DNA of 64,000 nucleotides from Aricia agestis (GCF_905147365.1 NC_056406.1:7604501-7668500); one strand, 5' to 3'. Shown: positions 12,990-25,225, counted from the stretch's first letter. The notes: generated by a model from the letters alone, not told the origin. Numbers and translations are program-made.

Positions 12990-14582
12990 ACCGATAAATC
13001 CGTAGTGGGAACTCTACATACTACCGCGCAGCGGCCAGTGTACTAAATACCTATTATGGGAGCACTCGAGACTAGAGAAATCACTAATCATTAATTAAAT
13101 TAATATGCTGCTTCTGGTTTTCATGGAACTCATCGAAATTTTATGTGTAATTAAAATCAGAAACAATAATCCTAAAGTTCGTTATGGGAACTCTCCATGC
13201 TACCGCGTTATGTCTTATGATATACGGTTGTTAAGGCGACGCTTGCCGGCGGGGGGTTACGGTAGCGTCCAGCCCTGCGTGATACCACCTTTGTTTACCA
13301 TTTTATCTTTTTTAACTTTATCTTTTGTGGTAACAGATAAATTGGGCAGTTTAAATGTTGGGAAAACGTACTTTTGTTTTACAGATTGTATCTATTTGTT
13401 TCTAAGACTTGATTGCTGAGATTTTTGATATTTAAAGTTAAAATTTAATCGTAGGCTGTTCTCCGTAAACTGAAAAAGATAGAATGTCATAAAATTCTAC
13501 TTTAGTGTTGAAACATATACACTATCTCGGAAACCGAAGACTTTACATTTGGTGGAAATTTCGCGGTTGATTTTCAGAAAATTCATATTATGACATTATT
13601 GACACACTATAAAATATGTTAAAAGTTAGTTTTTCTTTGCATTATAAGTTGCCACTGGACTAAGCCCTATTTTATCTGAAAGTATTTAAGTAACATTGTA
13701 GGCACCACCGAAACTATAATTTGGCTATAATAAAATAAAATATAAAATAAACTTTACCGTTCCATTCTTAAGATCGCAAGTTGATTTTCAGAACAGAGAT
13801 AAGCAGTATGTTTTAATTTAACAGATGATTATGGGAGCACAAACTCTTGCTCGTAAAATGTATGTATTTACTACTGTGCTGTAAGCTACACCGCACATTA
13901 TATGCAAGTTTTTATCTCCGTCATGCGATCTAATTCCGAAAACCACAATCTATCTTTTATCAGTAAACATTTGCATATCAACTTTATTTGCGATGTTATA
14001 AACGTTTTATTAAGAACATTAAAAAGTTTAAGTACTATAATTTTCAATTATTCTTTTTTTAATTGCATAGGTTTCAAATGTCGTGATAAGATGAATGTTA
14101 CCACTGATTTGGAGTCTGTAGGACGTTGTCATCATCTAAAAAATACTAATATAAAATATTACTTAGTTACGTTCAGCGGAAACTTTTAATACCTAATCCC
14201 AAATGGGTAAGTATATTTAGCATAGAAGCAAGACGAAACAATGACAACGCGAAAAAAATTAAGATTTGCTATCGAAGATTTAAGTTTAATCATTAGACAA
14301 AGACGTTTAAATGTAGGAGTTTACAGAGTAAAAAATAAAATAACAACTTACGCCGTACTGCACTATGCATGGACAGTGGACGATGATGTGAAAGAAGGCA
14401 TGTACCTACTTAAGTCACAGAATACATAATATTATGAACGTAAGTTATAACAGTTATTAGAGTTTTTGAGTAGTTTCACCAACTTTAACAGTTTCTTTGA
14501 CAGAAGAGTTTTTGACTTTTTACTTGCACAGGTGTCGCATAACACTTGAACTCATTTAATTACTATTGAATAGTAGTAAATA
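12990..14582. other. AT-rich stretch, no gene recognised
   Basis: The phrase GGGAACTCT-x-CAT-x-CTACCGCG occurs twice (13007-13030 and 13186-13208), a small local duplication. ORFs up to 104 codons (13105-13419) have no family features or splice support. Confidence 0.4.
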
Positions 14583-14794
14583 TCTATATATTAATACGTG
14601 AGCCAAAAACTTTGTATCCCTTTTGACGAAAAATGGGGAAACGAAGGTGTATGAAATTTTGCACAGTTATAGTAATTTATATAGGCCAGTCTGAGATCAG
14701 CTGAGTCCCAGAGACAAGAGTTGAAAATATGATAGGTAGTAGTCCTAAATCCTAATGTCGTTGAAATTATAAGGTCGAATTTCGACCAGCAGTT
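14583..14794 (+). mobile_element. Helitron-like element, internally deleted copy
   Basis: It starts TCTATATATTAATACGTGAG followed by CCAAAAACTTTGTATCCCTT and ends with the hairpin GGTCGAATTTCGACC, having lost the CTAG terminus. The full copy is at 32493-32984 and another on the minus strand at 50432-50915. About half of the interior is missing. Confidence 0.65.
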
Positions 14795-17050
14795 ATAATT
14801 ATAACATCAGAAACTTAAAATTTTTAACATGGATCACAGGCACGAATTCTCCCTTATTGAATTAAAGATTGCTTCTATTTTTAGCTACCAATAAGTACTT
14901 AAGTACAATTTGCGCTGATCGTAGCACAATATTTAAATGCAAAAATGTGTAATGTGCAATTATGTGATCGTTATTATGGTATAATGTCGTACAGTACAAG
15001 GATTCCAGTTAGCAATATTGTTTAAAACCTATGTCTAGACGGGCCTTAATAGGATTCGAGACCGCGCAGTGCAAGCACCTTTAAGGCTCGCAACACAGGG
15101 GACGGTAATTCTAATCGTTTTATTAAATAAATTTCTGGATCTTTTTTTCCAAACTAGAATATTATGATTTTCTTTCCTTATCTAAAAGATTTAAATTTTT
15201 AAATTTATCTTAATGCCTTTTTAATATCAGTGCATAAAATAAATATTAAAATAATCTACATCTAAATATGAGTCCTTGAGATAAATCTAGTTAATATACC
15301 AAAACAAAATGAAGATAATATGAGTTTTAATTAATACTTTTATTGCTCAAGAATAGAATAATAATAGGTACTTACTACGAGAAAAAGTAAGTTCATTATT
15401 CAATTTTGAATATGAGATGACTTTCTGCTTATGCAAACTCAAAATTTTTAGTTTCAATGTAACCTACACGAATGATCATAATCAAAAGATGCTACGTCTG
15501 AAGTAAACCTTACTTCAATTAACCTGCAGGCTTGTAAATGAAATTACAATTATTTAAGGTCTATTTATATTCAAAACTAACACAAACCTTAGTAAACAAA
15601 TAATGGTAATGTTCTTGCCAATGAATTGAGGAGCAACATTAAGTTCGTAGTGTAATAAATAATTGTAGGTTATTGAAAAAAAATCAATGTTTAGAGAATT
15701 ATGAATTATTAAACAATTCAAAAAGTTAAGTACATATTTTTCATATTTGATTTCCTAGTACCTATCTACAAACTGACCAATATAGAAAACTATACTACTT
15801 AATAAAAGGAGCTTTAATTTTTGGTAGTAGAATGAGACTTGTTTTTGTGTCCTTTTTTCATTTCGATGAACTAATTCGTCGAATCCAAACCGAGTATAAA
15901 ACTCGTTTGTTTTAAACAAAAAAAAAGTTGTACGCGACCAGTACCGCGCGTCACTTGAACTGTAAAAATCGATAATGTGATAATATTTATGATCGAGTTC
16001 GAATCGATCGCGAATAACCGCCGCTTGTAATCTTTGATTTAAATACAATAAATGTTTGTTCTCCTGACAAATACAAATTAGGAACAAAATGGTGTTGATG
16101 TTTTTTTTTCAGACACGAATAAAATAACATTTTTAGTGTTGTGAAACACTTAATGCGACGCGTAACTGTCTTTTGATGGTCGATTTTTTGTGGTGATGTC
16201 CGTCGCCAAATCAATAAGCCTAAGATACATTTTTCATTTATACATCTGTTGCACTTGTACAATATTAAATTTGGAATTTTTCTAATCTTTTTAGAAAGAG
16301 TATAATCTTTCAATATGGCCTAGAGTAGCTTAAATTAAACCTTGCTGAAAAAAATTCGGATGTTACTTTCCTGAAACTTTTCACCTCGTTGGCGTCAAAA
16401 ACAATAATATTATGTAATTATTATCCTTGACGCCAATGAGGTACTTACTTCATACTAATTAGTTACACATAATTTGTTACACAATCACGCGTTAATTAAA
16501 AACAGTCGGGTATATATTATATTTAAAATTTAAATACATCATTTAAAGCCGTGTTCGGTGGCGGACAAAACGGTAACAAGATAAAATCGGCTATCTGATG
16601 CATAAACTAATCGATTTTAATCGAATGAGGCTTCATTAAATTATCGAGTAATTTTGTGAATTTGGATGACCAATGTATTGAAAATTATTTATATTATGTT
16701 TGGGTTAAATGTTAATGTGGCAGTGCAGTGACTTGACCTTTCGTAAACATTACTTTACGTTTAATCATAATAAAAATGAGTGGACACAATAAGGTAATAT
16801 TATAATTTAATAAAATGGATTTTTAATTTCGTAAAATTTAGGCTTATTACGTGGAAAAGTGCATACCATCACTTATTAATTGAATACGTGGATGAAGTGG
16901 GTAACTGACAGTTTAAAAAAAAAGTCGTCTTTCTTGCATAAATGGAGGCTTTAGGACCGGGAAAATTATTGTAATTAAAAAAATGTTGGTTAAAATTATT
17001 GTTTAGGAAAATAATTGTAATTAAAAATGTGGGTTAAAAATTAAAATTAT
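14795..17050. other. AT-rich stretch with one short hairpin, no gene recognised
   Basis: Overlapping minus-strand ORFs at 15755-16313 (about 110 codons each) are low-complexity and lack known motifs. At 16384-16442, CTCGTTGGCGTCAA and TTGACGCCAATGAG form an inverted repeat around an AT-rich loop, probably a tiny foldback element. Confidence 0.4.
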
Positions 17051-17103
17051 GGTGGTGTTAAAATTATTGGGAAAACTACTCCCAATAATTTTAACACTAC
17101 CTG
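17051..17103. repeat. Short hairpin
   Basis: GTGTTAAAATTATTGGG and CCCAATAATTTTAACAC are exact inverted repeats separated by about ten bases. Related TTAAAATTATTG words are repeated just upstream (16990-17048). Confidence 0.7.
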
Positions 17104-17184
17104 TGGGTCTCCATTGGGGACGGCAATCGCTTACCATCAAATCTATACCAGCTTTTAGCTTCGTAATACAAGCAAAATACAAAA

Positions 17185-17392
17185 CTAGTATGATGCCCGC
17201 ATCTCCATTGCGAATAAATTCGTTTATAATGTGGGAACCGTACAGTTTTCCCAGATAAAAAGTAGGTACTAGATATCCTATGTCTTTTCCCAGATCTCAA
17301 ATTATCGCCATACCAAGTTACATCCAAATTGCTTTGTTGGTTTAAGCGTAAAGAGGTGACAGACAGACAGACAGACACACTTTTGCTTATAA
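17185..17392 (-). mobile_element. Helitron-like fragment
   Basis: CTAG at the edge, then GATGCCCGCATCTCCATTGC, GGGAACCGTACAGTTTTCCC, CTATGTCTTTTCCCAGA, GTTTAAGCGTAAAGAGGTGA and an ACAGACAGACAGACAGACA tract. Same order as at 44351-44572. Confidence 0.6.
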
Positions 17393-18067
17393 AATATTAC
17401 CGTCGATAACTAAGTAGGTGAATGTAGGTAGATATTATTGTTTATTTTCGCTTAGAAAGCACTGCGCCAGTTATTATGTGACCTTGGTGTCATGAAATTA
17501 ATTCCTAGAATAAAAACTGTCGGCTTGCTTAATATTGTTATTTTTACGACAAAACAATGTTAAAAAATATTCGTCAACATAATATTGACCGCCCGCGATG
17601 TATAAAAGTCAGCACTATTTTATGAACGTCTACTTTATAAACATTTTGTATGTAGAGACTAAAACGTCTATGTCTGATCCTGAGTAGAAAAATAGACACA
17701 AGGATAGAGAGAAATAGTATTTAAAACTAACGTAAGTCGATAATTCAGATTCATAATTAACCTTATTTCGAGGTAAGTGATAACTGATAACAAAAAAATT
17801 GTGGTAAAAAATACAATTTTATTGATCTTTGCCTAATATAGGAAGTACCTTTGGCGTAGCGCGCCGCTACGAATCCAATTAAGGGGTGTTCACATTTTTG
17901 TGATTCTTACTAACATGTGAAACACACTATGTTTCAGTGTGTGTGTGCTTTTTCAATCATAAGTAAAATTATTTCATCGTCATCGTCTTAATCATTATTA
18001 GTTAGCGCTTATGATAACTTAATGTATGTTGGATTAATGGCAGAGCAAAAGCCGCGCTTATTCTGTA

Positions 18068-18238
18068 CTCACATACGGTTTTGCTCAATAGTTTTACTCC
18101 AAATCAAAGGAAATGACATATTTGACATATTTAATTTCATCGAGCCGAAGCGAGCCTTCGAGCTGTCGGTTTTGGCGGTCCACACGGTGGTTATTGCTCA
18201 ATTTGGAGTAAAACTATCGAGCAAAACCGTATGTCAGT
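18068..18238. mobile_element. Inverted-repeat transposon (MITE), about 170 bp
   Basis: ACATACGGTTTTGCTCAATA plus GTTTTACTCCAAAT on the left is mirrored by ATTTGGAGTAAAAC plus TATCGAGCAAAACCGTATGT on the right: 34-base arms with one mismatch. The flanks TACT and AGTACT are also partly symmetrical. Confidence 0.8.
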
Positions 18239-19556
18239 ACTTAGTATTAGACGCGTTTTATTTACCTACTAGATAGGTAATAATAAATAGAAATCAAGTT
18301 ATTATCATACTTTAATCAAGATGTAAAATCTCGAAAATATGTTCAACATCCATAAAATTGGCCAATAAAACATCCAACATTTCGTTTTAGAATTCTCGCA
18401 AATATTTTTATCTGTGCACATCAAACGATAGTGGTTGGAAATAAAATGTTTATGTGTATGAATAAGTACCATTGTGTTCCGTCAGCTGCCGAATTACATC
18501 CGATGTCCTATCTCCTTCCCGCGCCCCGCCCACCCCACACCACGCCCCTTCCGCCCAAACTAAATTGAATTTCGAACAATACAACTATTACCGCGCGCCT
18601 AATCTAATTTCATCTCTATCTCACCGTGATAAGTATCAATTTACCGTGTCTGGTCTAGTAACAATGTGAGGGTTGCTCTTTTGTTAAATTCCTGTTATTC
18701 AAATTGGAATTTTATTATTACCTTCTAATTGTTATCGTATATAAGTAGCTGGTATCTATTCTGCTTTGCAGGCTTCAGTCTGGAGTTATTCCTAAAAATC
18801 TTTCACGAGGAATATGTTAATGTTACAAAAACATACTCTATGTATAGGGATATCAGATTTTATGAAGAATATTCCAGTCAATAAAAAGCGTCAACATTGT
18901 TTTATATAGTGTCACCACTTTACATAGTCGCAAGTAGCTAAGTAGGCACTTTAATTTGTAGCGTTTATTGGTTTGAGTACCTACTTTCTTAAAAAGGGCA
19001 GGCTATTTTTACACCGCACTGTGGGTGCTTAAACAGGTAGAGGCCGAGTGAGAGGCCCGGGCGAGATTACCTAATTAACGCTACCGGTTTTTATATTCAT
19101 TTCAATTAATTTGACTACTATTAAAGAGCTTTATAACTCTACTCTTGTAGCCTCCTTTGTACATGTTGATGTCATTAATCATTAGAAATTAAAAGCTTTA
19201 TAACTCTGCTTTTACGTGCTTTTATAGCGGACAGAATACTTTGTAGGTTAATGTTTTTACATACGAGATAAGTTGCTTAAATGAGAAGGATGAAAATAGT
19301 AGCCTATGTCTTTTCTTTTCGCTTATACTTCATTATGATTGAAATTCATAATTTTAAGTAGTTAAATAATGATTATTAAAATACCCAACAGCAGCCAAAG
19401 GTTTTTTAATTATGTTAAAATTACGCATAAACCTATTTAAGAATCCAAAAAACGGGGTGTGGACTGTGGTATTGCATAAAGTAGTCAATATTTTATTGCA
19501 TTCATATGACATAATATCATGTAGAGTATACTCGACGCATATTTTCATACTTATAC

Positions 19557-19885
19557 GTGGGAGAGCCATGCTTCTGCACGAATGGGCCGGCTCGACCGGA
19601 GAAATACCACGTTCTCACAGAAAACCGGCGTGAAACAGCGCTTGCGCTGTGTTTCGCCGAGTGAGTGAGTTTACCGGAGGCCCAATCCCCTAACCTATTC
19701 CCTTCCCTACCCTTCCCTATTCCCTTCCCTTCCCATCCCTGCCCTCCCCTATTACCCTATTCCCTCTTAAAAGGCCGGCAACGCACCTGCAGCTCTTCTG
19801 ATGCTGCGAGTGTCCATGGGCGACGGAAGTTGCTTTCCATCAGGTGACCCGTTTGCTCGTTTGCCCCCTTATTTCATAAAAAAAG
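19557..19885 (+). mobile_element. SINE-like repeat (CGCTGTTTCACGCC family)
   Basis: It runs from GTGGGAGAGCCATGCTTCTG through GGCTCGACCGGAGAAATACC, AGCGCTTGCGCTGTGTTTCG, a pyrimidine tract of CCCTTCCCTA repeats, AAAAGGCCGGCAACGCACCT and CCATCAGGTGACCCGTTTGC to an A-rich end. GGCTCGACCGG resembles a pol III B box, so a tRNA-derived SINE is likely. The A-run sets the orientation. Confidence 0.75.
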
Positions 19886-20460
19886 AAACAGAGGGACGAT
19901 TCTCTTCCCTCGAAAGACGGTTAGATCGCTGGCTGTATGAGTCAGCCTGTAATTGAAGCAACATTCGAATTACGAATTCTCATACTATACTAAACTAAAG
20001 AACTAAACTAAAGAAAAGAAATACTATACTAAAGTAATTATAGTATTCACTATAACTTTAGTATTTAAAAAATCTCAAAACAAATCACCAAACATGATTA
20101 TCTGTACTACAATTTACATTCCTTAATAATTAAAAACAAAATGTAGATGTTATCTGTACGACTACTACACAGGAATTCTTGTTAATTTATATAATTTATG
20201 TTAAAAGTGGTTGAAAGAAACTTTTTTTATGTTTTTACAACATTTTTGGGATTATATCATTGCTTAATTTCACTAATAAGATAACATTAAGTTGCAAGAT
20301 TTCAACAATAATATGAATATTATAAAGCTTCATAATATATAATTAGTATATACTAATATACCTAGGTACATATTACAGAAGCTAGGTACTGGTCAGATTT
20401 GAAAAATTCTTTCAGTGTTAGATAGCTCATTTATCGCGGAAGGTTATAAATTATCACGCT

Positions 20461-20901
20461 AATTGCCGCACTCAGAGTTTTTTTTATGAAATAAGGGGCA
20501 AACGAGCAAACGGGTCACCTGATAGAAAGCAACTTTCGTTGCCCATGGACACTCGCAGCATCAGAAGAGCTGCAGGTGCGTTGCCGGCCTTTTAAGAGGG
20601 AATAGGGTAATAGGGGAGGGTAGGGAAGGGAAAAGGGTAGGGGATTGGGCCTCCGGTAAACTCACTCACTCGGCGAAACACAGCGCAAGCGCTGTTTCAC
20701 GCCGGTTTGCTGTGTGCCCGTAGTTTTTCCCCGGTCGAGCCAGCCCATTCGTGCCGAAGCATGACTCTCCCACGTCAATACTATATTTAATGACGACTAA
20801 ACTATAATTTAATGAAGAGTTTAACAGATATCGCATGGGGCTTATGTTGACATAATTTAATTACAGTTAATTATAATGTTTGTTTCTGAGTGCGGCAGTA
20901 A
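20461..20901. mobile_element. Inverted-repeat transposon interrupted by a SINE-like insertion
   Basis: The left end AATTGCCGCACTCAGAG and right end CTGAGTGCGGCAGTAA match the MITE at 43912-44056. The SINE-like element starts directly after the left end, so it landed in this MITE at a later date. Inner matches AAACT-TTCATTAAATT also agree in reverse. Confidence 0.65.
20477..20778 (-). mobile_element. SINE-like repeat (CGCTGTTTCACGCC family) nested in a MITE
   Basis: A T-run (A-tail complement), then ATGAAATAAGGGGCAAACGA, ACACTCGCAGCATCAGAAGA, GGGTAATAGGGGAGGGTAGG, ACAGCGCAAGCGCTGTTTCA and AAGCATGACTCTCCCACG. Near full length. Confidence 0.8.
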
Positions 20902-20927
20902 GACTGTGTCTAAAGTAGTCTAAATAC

Positions 20928-21108
20928 ACTAGGCCGAAAATACGCAGCCGAAGTTCGGCATGATTACGCTTGCAATGCGCTACGCATACAATATAACGCG
21001 ACGTAATTTCGGCGTGGTGTGTCACCAGCAATTCAAGATATTATGTACATTGCAGGCGTAATCATGCCGAACTTCGGGCTCGTTTTTTCGGCCTAGTGTG
21101 TTTAGAGT
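20928..21108. mobile_element. Inverted-repeat transposon (MITE), about 180 bp
   Basis: ACACTAGGCCGAAAA and TTTTTTCGGCCTAGTGT form the ends; CCGAAGTTCGGCATGATTAC and GTAATCATGCCGAACTTCGG continue the arms inward. It shares its core with the palindrome in EPT1 intron 5. Confidence 0.85.
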
Positions 21109-21111
21109 TTT

Positions 21112-21263
21112 AAAGGGGTGACAGACGTGCGAGTAAGTACGCGGACTTGTGGCTCAACGACTACCTCGACGATCTTAATCGCCTGTGTGTCAGCAAAGAG
21201 CCGCGAGCCGCGAGCCTGGGAGCATGGTAATCCAGTGTGAGGGATTCTCGTGTGTCACCGACG
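21112..21263 (+). CDS. Candidate exon of an unidentified gene
   Basis: A CpG-rich block ends at ACCGACG followed by the strong donor GTAAGTTC. Two readings are possible. With the acceptor TGTGTGTCAG (21192), the frame gives EPGSMVIQCEGFSCVTDG, whose C-x-GF-x-C-x-x-DG pattern is reminiscent of the start of an LDL-receptor class A repeat. Another frame is open from 21112 and gives ADLWLNDYLDDLNRLCVSKE, then stops. No partner exon was found, so this is tentative. Confidence 0.22.
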
Positions 21264-21334
21264 GTAAGTTCGCAAACTTAAAACCCGCGTACTTTAAGTT
21301 CGTACGTCTATCAGGCACTTTAGACACCTTAACG

Positions 21335-21565
21335 TATAAAACCGAAGAAACAGAGGAAAATGTGGAAAAAACAGGAAAAAATATTTGAAAGTGCTCATCT
21401 TATGAACTACAGGAGCAATTTTCATGTTACATATTTGGCACAGATATAGAGAGGACCACCTGAAGGGTAAGGGACATATTATACTTTTTTTTTTGTGGAT
21501 AAAATGTACAGTCTCCGTGAAATCCTTCATTTACGCGGGCGAAGCCGCGCGGAACATCTATTTGT
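21335..21565 (+). mobile_element. Helitron-like fragment
   Basis: Contains ACCGAAGAAACAGAGGAAAA, TGTGGAAAAAACAGGAAA, ATTTGGCACAGATATAGAGA and ACGCGGGCGAAGCCGCGCGG, in the same order as the minus-strand copy at 63131-63483. The CTAG terminus has changed to CTAT. Confidence 0.55.
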
Positions 21566-21650
21566 TAAAATATTAAACTACCTATAGAGGTATTTAATAA
21601 TATTGGATAACATTTGGAATTTTAGTAACGTGGATTTTTTTTTAGTTTTT

Positions 21651-21692
21651 AGGGTTCCGTACCCAAAGGGTGAAAACGAGACTCTATAATTA
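21651..21692 (+). repeat. GACAGA-family repeat fragment
   Basis: Only the end TAGGGTTCCGTACCCAAAGG and the start of the next block remain. Confidence 0.55.
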
Positions 21693-21937
21693 TTAACAGA
21701 ACAAAAATCGTAGCAAAATATAATGAAATTGGCTTTTTCAGACTAAACATAAAATTATTTATAATTTTGAATTGTACAACTTATTTTTATTCTTGTTATT
21801 TACCGAAACACTAATAATAATTTATATAATTAATATATACAATTAGTGTTAATTAATAAACTAACACTAATCGTATTCTTGTTATTTATCGAAAATGTCA
21901 TTGATAAAATGTCATTTTCAAATAATTATCTATACTG

Positions 21938-22111
21938 TACTCGGCGAAACATGGCGGTAGCGGTCATTGACTCCTTGTCAAAAACTTCTCATTTTCTATA
22001 CAAAACCGCGATTGACAACATCTGACACTTCATTGTCAATCGCGGTTTATATAGAAAATGACAAGTTTTTTACAGGAGTCAATGACCGCTACCGCCATGT
22101 TTCGCCGAGTA
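21938..22111. mobile_element. Foldback element, 174 bp, TA-flanked
   Basis: TACTCGGCGAAACATGGCGG and its exact reverse complement bound the element. The arms continue through TAGCGGTCATTGACTCC and AAAATGA / TCATTTTC to GACAATG at the centre with few mismatches. The outermost TA on each side fits a Tc1/mariner-type target duplication. Confidence 0.85.
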
Positions 22112-22584
22112 CAATATATGTAGTTAGCCTGGTGGTCTGTGTGTTGAATTAATATAAACTATAAGTACATAATATAACTTTTATCAAGACAATAAACTAA
22201 ATATTATGTTCATCATTGTTTATATTTGTTTTAAATATCTTACCATAACAAATGCAATATGCAAGACTTGTTTAGCGATGTAGGCTATTCTTTTCAAAAC
22301 ATAGTCCATAAGTAGATAAGCTTTAAGATGTTAGATAATAATATTATAGTGAACTCCACGTAAAGAAAATATAGTAGGTAATATTGAATTCCCATGATAT
22401 CTTGCTAATTGATATATTATACTGCCTCTAATCCTACCTACGAGTACTCTAATGTGTCTTAGAACTAGTTACGAAATAATAAATAATAGTTATTAGTACC
22501 AGGAAAACATCACTTAAGAGCGCACCTGACCCTAACTTGACTACATAATTTAACCTTTTTTCATAATCATTATAGTTCGTCTTT

Positions 22585-22710
22585 TATTCAAGTAAAACTA
22601 ACTTGGGGATGATTCCGCGCCGTCCTTTTTCACTTGGCATATGAAAGACGGGCGTGAGTGTGAAGAGAGGAGGACGATGTTTGATTTTTGGAGTCAGGAA
22701 CGCTCTTAAT
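22585..22710 (-). repeat. Fragment related to the GGGCGACTAACCC element
   Basis: AAGACGGGCGTGAGTGTGAA, AGAGAGGAGGA and TGTTTGATTTTTGGAGTC are the reverse complement of the left part of 11474-11913. Confidence 0.55.
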
Positions 22711-22996
22711 AATTTCCAAATATCAATATTTAAATAACCCCATCACCACAATATGTCTGGTCGCTCGGAACCAAAAACTGCTCATAGACGCTGACCCATA
22801 TAGCTGGAGCCAGTAGCTGGAATGCTTACTTGTAAATAGCACGACTCTGTACTCTGCAGTACAAAGTGCCGGCAGTGGAGGATCGAATTCTGCTGGCTTT
22901 GCAGTCACTACGAACGATGCCAGCGTAAAGAAGTTTTATAACTTTGTTGACTTTTTTAAAGCCTGTGTTCGCTGAGTTTTCAATTTTAACATTAAA

Positions 22997-23170
22997 TACT
23001 AGCTGTCCCGGCAAACATTGTTTTGCCATATAAAGTATTTCGCCCATATTATTTTTTTGAAGTGATTAAATAAGTGTGGCACCATGGGCCATGGCAATTG
23101 GCAACGTCCATCGCTATCCCGTCGCGCAAACAATGGTCGCCGTCAGTCTCGAGTTGTAATAATTTACTAT
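22997..23170 (-). mobile_element. Helitron-like fragment with ACTAGCTGTCCCGGCAAAC end
   Basis: CTAG is followed by CTGTCCCGGCAAACATTGTT, TTGCCATATAAAGTATTTCG, CAACGTCCATCGCTATCCCG and CGCCGTCAGTCTCGAGTTGT. A second, shorter copy of the same unit is at 31011-31160. Confidence 0.6.
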
Positions 23171-23341
23171 TATTTAATCAATAAATGCACTTATCAATAT
23201 ATAAAGTCGCCAGTAACCGATTCTGGCCTACTGAATATGCATAAAAAATTTGGTAAAAATCAGTAAAGCCGTTTCACTTTGACATTTGACTCTCGATATC
23301 GTGTCACATTCTCATTGTGACATGAGAATTTTATATATGTA

Positions 23342-23567
23342 ATACTTTAGGGTGTGTATGAGTCCCATCATCCATGTATAGATTTTACTGTAAAAGTAGT
23401 AGCGCTGAAAGAGCAAAAATTATTTTCACTTTTGTATGGGAAAACTCGTGACGCTGCGGCGCTTGCTCATACAAATCACAAAAAAATTTGTTCGTTCAGC
23501 GCTGCTATTTTCACAGTGAACTCTCTACAAGGAACACATACACACCCTAAAGTATTATCACTTAGTT
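23342..23567. mobile_element. Inverted-repeat transposon (MITE), about 225 bp
   Basis: ATACTTTAGGGTGTGTATG and CATACACACCCTAAAGTAT are inverted ends. Inside, GTAGCGCTGAAAGAGC and TTCAGCGCTGCTA are also inverted. A half copy lies at 57960-58070. Confidence 0.8.
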
Positions 23568-23895
23568 TTGTTACACCCTGTATAAGAAAGATTATGAAGA
23601 TTTAAGATTCATCACGTGGTTTGGACCATAAAGTTGTCTAAAGATGGGCTTTAGGGTCTGAAGGTGGTATTTGAATCCACTTAAATGTCCGTTCACCATA
23701 GGTAAAACAATACAATATTATGTTATTTCACAAATTCCTAAGAGGCCGTAGCACCTCCCGTAGATTCAAAGAAGTTTGATTTTAATGGTGCGTCACATCT
23801 TGGTGTGAATTAGCCCTAGCACTGAATTATAAAATAATACTACCGCCTACTTACGTTTGTTATACCTCTAACTTTGACTAGAATTACCAGCCCCC

Positions 23896-24045
23896 GTAGA
23901 CAAGTGGCAAAACGCTAACGCTAATGCTAGCGCTACAAAATGTATGGATTTGACATTAGTATTCGCTAGCGAAGCGATGACATATGTCAAATCGCATACA
24001 TTTTGTAGCGCTAGCGTTAGCGTTAGCGCTTTGCCACTTGTCTAC
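23896..24045. mobile_element. Foldback element, 150 bp
   Basis: GTAGACAAGTGGCAAA / TTTGCCACTTGTCTAC are the outer ends. Both arms carry arrays of CGCTAACGCTA and GCGCTACAAAATGTATG, leaving a small loop with ATTCGCTAGCGAAGCGATGA. Confidence 0.88.
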
Positions 24046-25225
24046 AGACCCAGGTTTTAAAGAGTGATTTTGATCGTGAGCCCCACGCGTCGCTAAACCA
24101 ATAAAGTACAAGTCAAACACACGATTTGCATAAAATAGAAGGAGGTTATAAACATTGTGATTTTATTATACGTAATTAGAATTTATAGTCCATTTAAATA
24201 AATTTAACGATTACTTAAACGTATGTTCGAATCAGAAAGAGCGTTTTCGAATGGTTATTTAACTCAGATGTGTAGGATACGGTACACAATAAAATTTGAA
24301 CATTCATCTGCCTAATTCCATTTTAATCCACGATAAATCTAGACAGTTTTTATGAATAGATCAAGATATGAGTACGAGGGGAACGAATTTCGTCCTCCAA
24401 ATACTGATACACAGATAAGCGAGACGTTGAAAGGGCCGTGATGATTATCTTCGAATTCTTACACATTCCTGAATTCCTGGTACGTCTTTTGAATAAATAA
24501 TAAACTTTTTGTGAAACAAAAATTACGGATCTACTTCATCCTATATAAGATTATGGAATAACTTTTATAATCTCTTATCATCTTCAACGAGAGGTTATTT
24601 TCATTTCTTGTGATAGGATCTGGTGTTAAGAATAGAGTTAGGGCATAGGGTTTTATTTGTATTCTAGTTATCAAGCACGAAAGGTTAGCAAGCATTTAGC
24701 AAGTTTATAATATTAATATCATTTCTTTTTTCGAACGAAAATATAATGAACTGCGGTTTTTAGGTCCTATCATACCTAGTAAGACTTTTGACTTTTTTTA
24801 ATTCTCATTTGCTACACGAATTAAATTATGATCAATGTTCTAAGAAATCATTACCATTAACAAATCAGGCAACGGAACAGTCGCATTATAACAGTCACTC
24901 ACGAAATAAATGAACAAAAATAATGGCCGCTTAAACAATACATCCGTTATTATTTGACTAACAAATAACTTTTGTCGGCAGTTCAGTTGCTGGAAAAACT
25001 TAAGCACCTTCTCAAACCAACGTTGCATTAATCCAATATTTTATGAGTAACGAGGTTTACGAATTAAGTATACATATTGGAAAATTAGTATTAAGTAAAA
25101 TATATTGGAGAACTTTACGAAAATTAATATTATATTCACTAAATATACTTAATATTAATGTTCGTAAAAAATACTAAAGCAAGTAATAATTACAACTGAG
25201 AATTTTATAAACATTTGAAGTGCCC
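24046..25225. other. AT-rich stretch, no gene or repeat recognised
   Basis: Short ORFs only. No consensus-flanked exon was seen. Confidence 0.4.

Noticed and set aside
15755..16313. Two overlapping minus-strand ORFs of about 110 codons
   Set aside because: No known motif, low-complexity AT-driven composition and no splice or promoter context.
19665..19847. 60-codon Pro/Ser/Leu-rich ORF
   Set aside because: It translates the CCCTTCCC tract of the SINE-like repeat.
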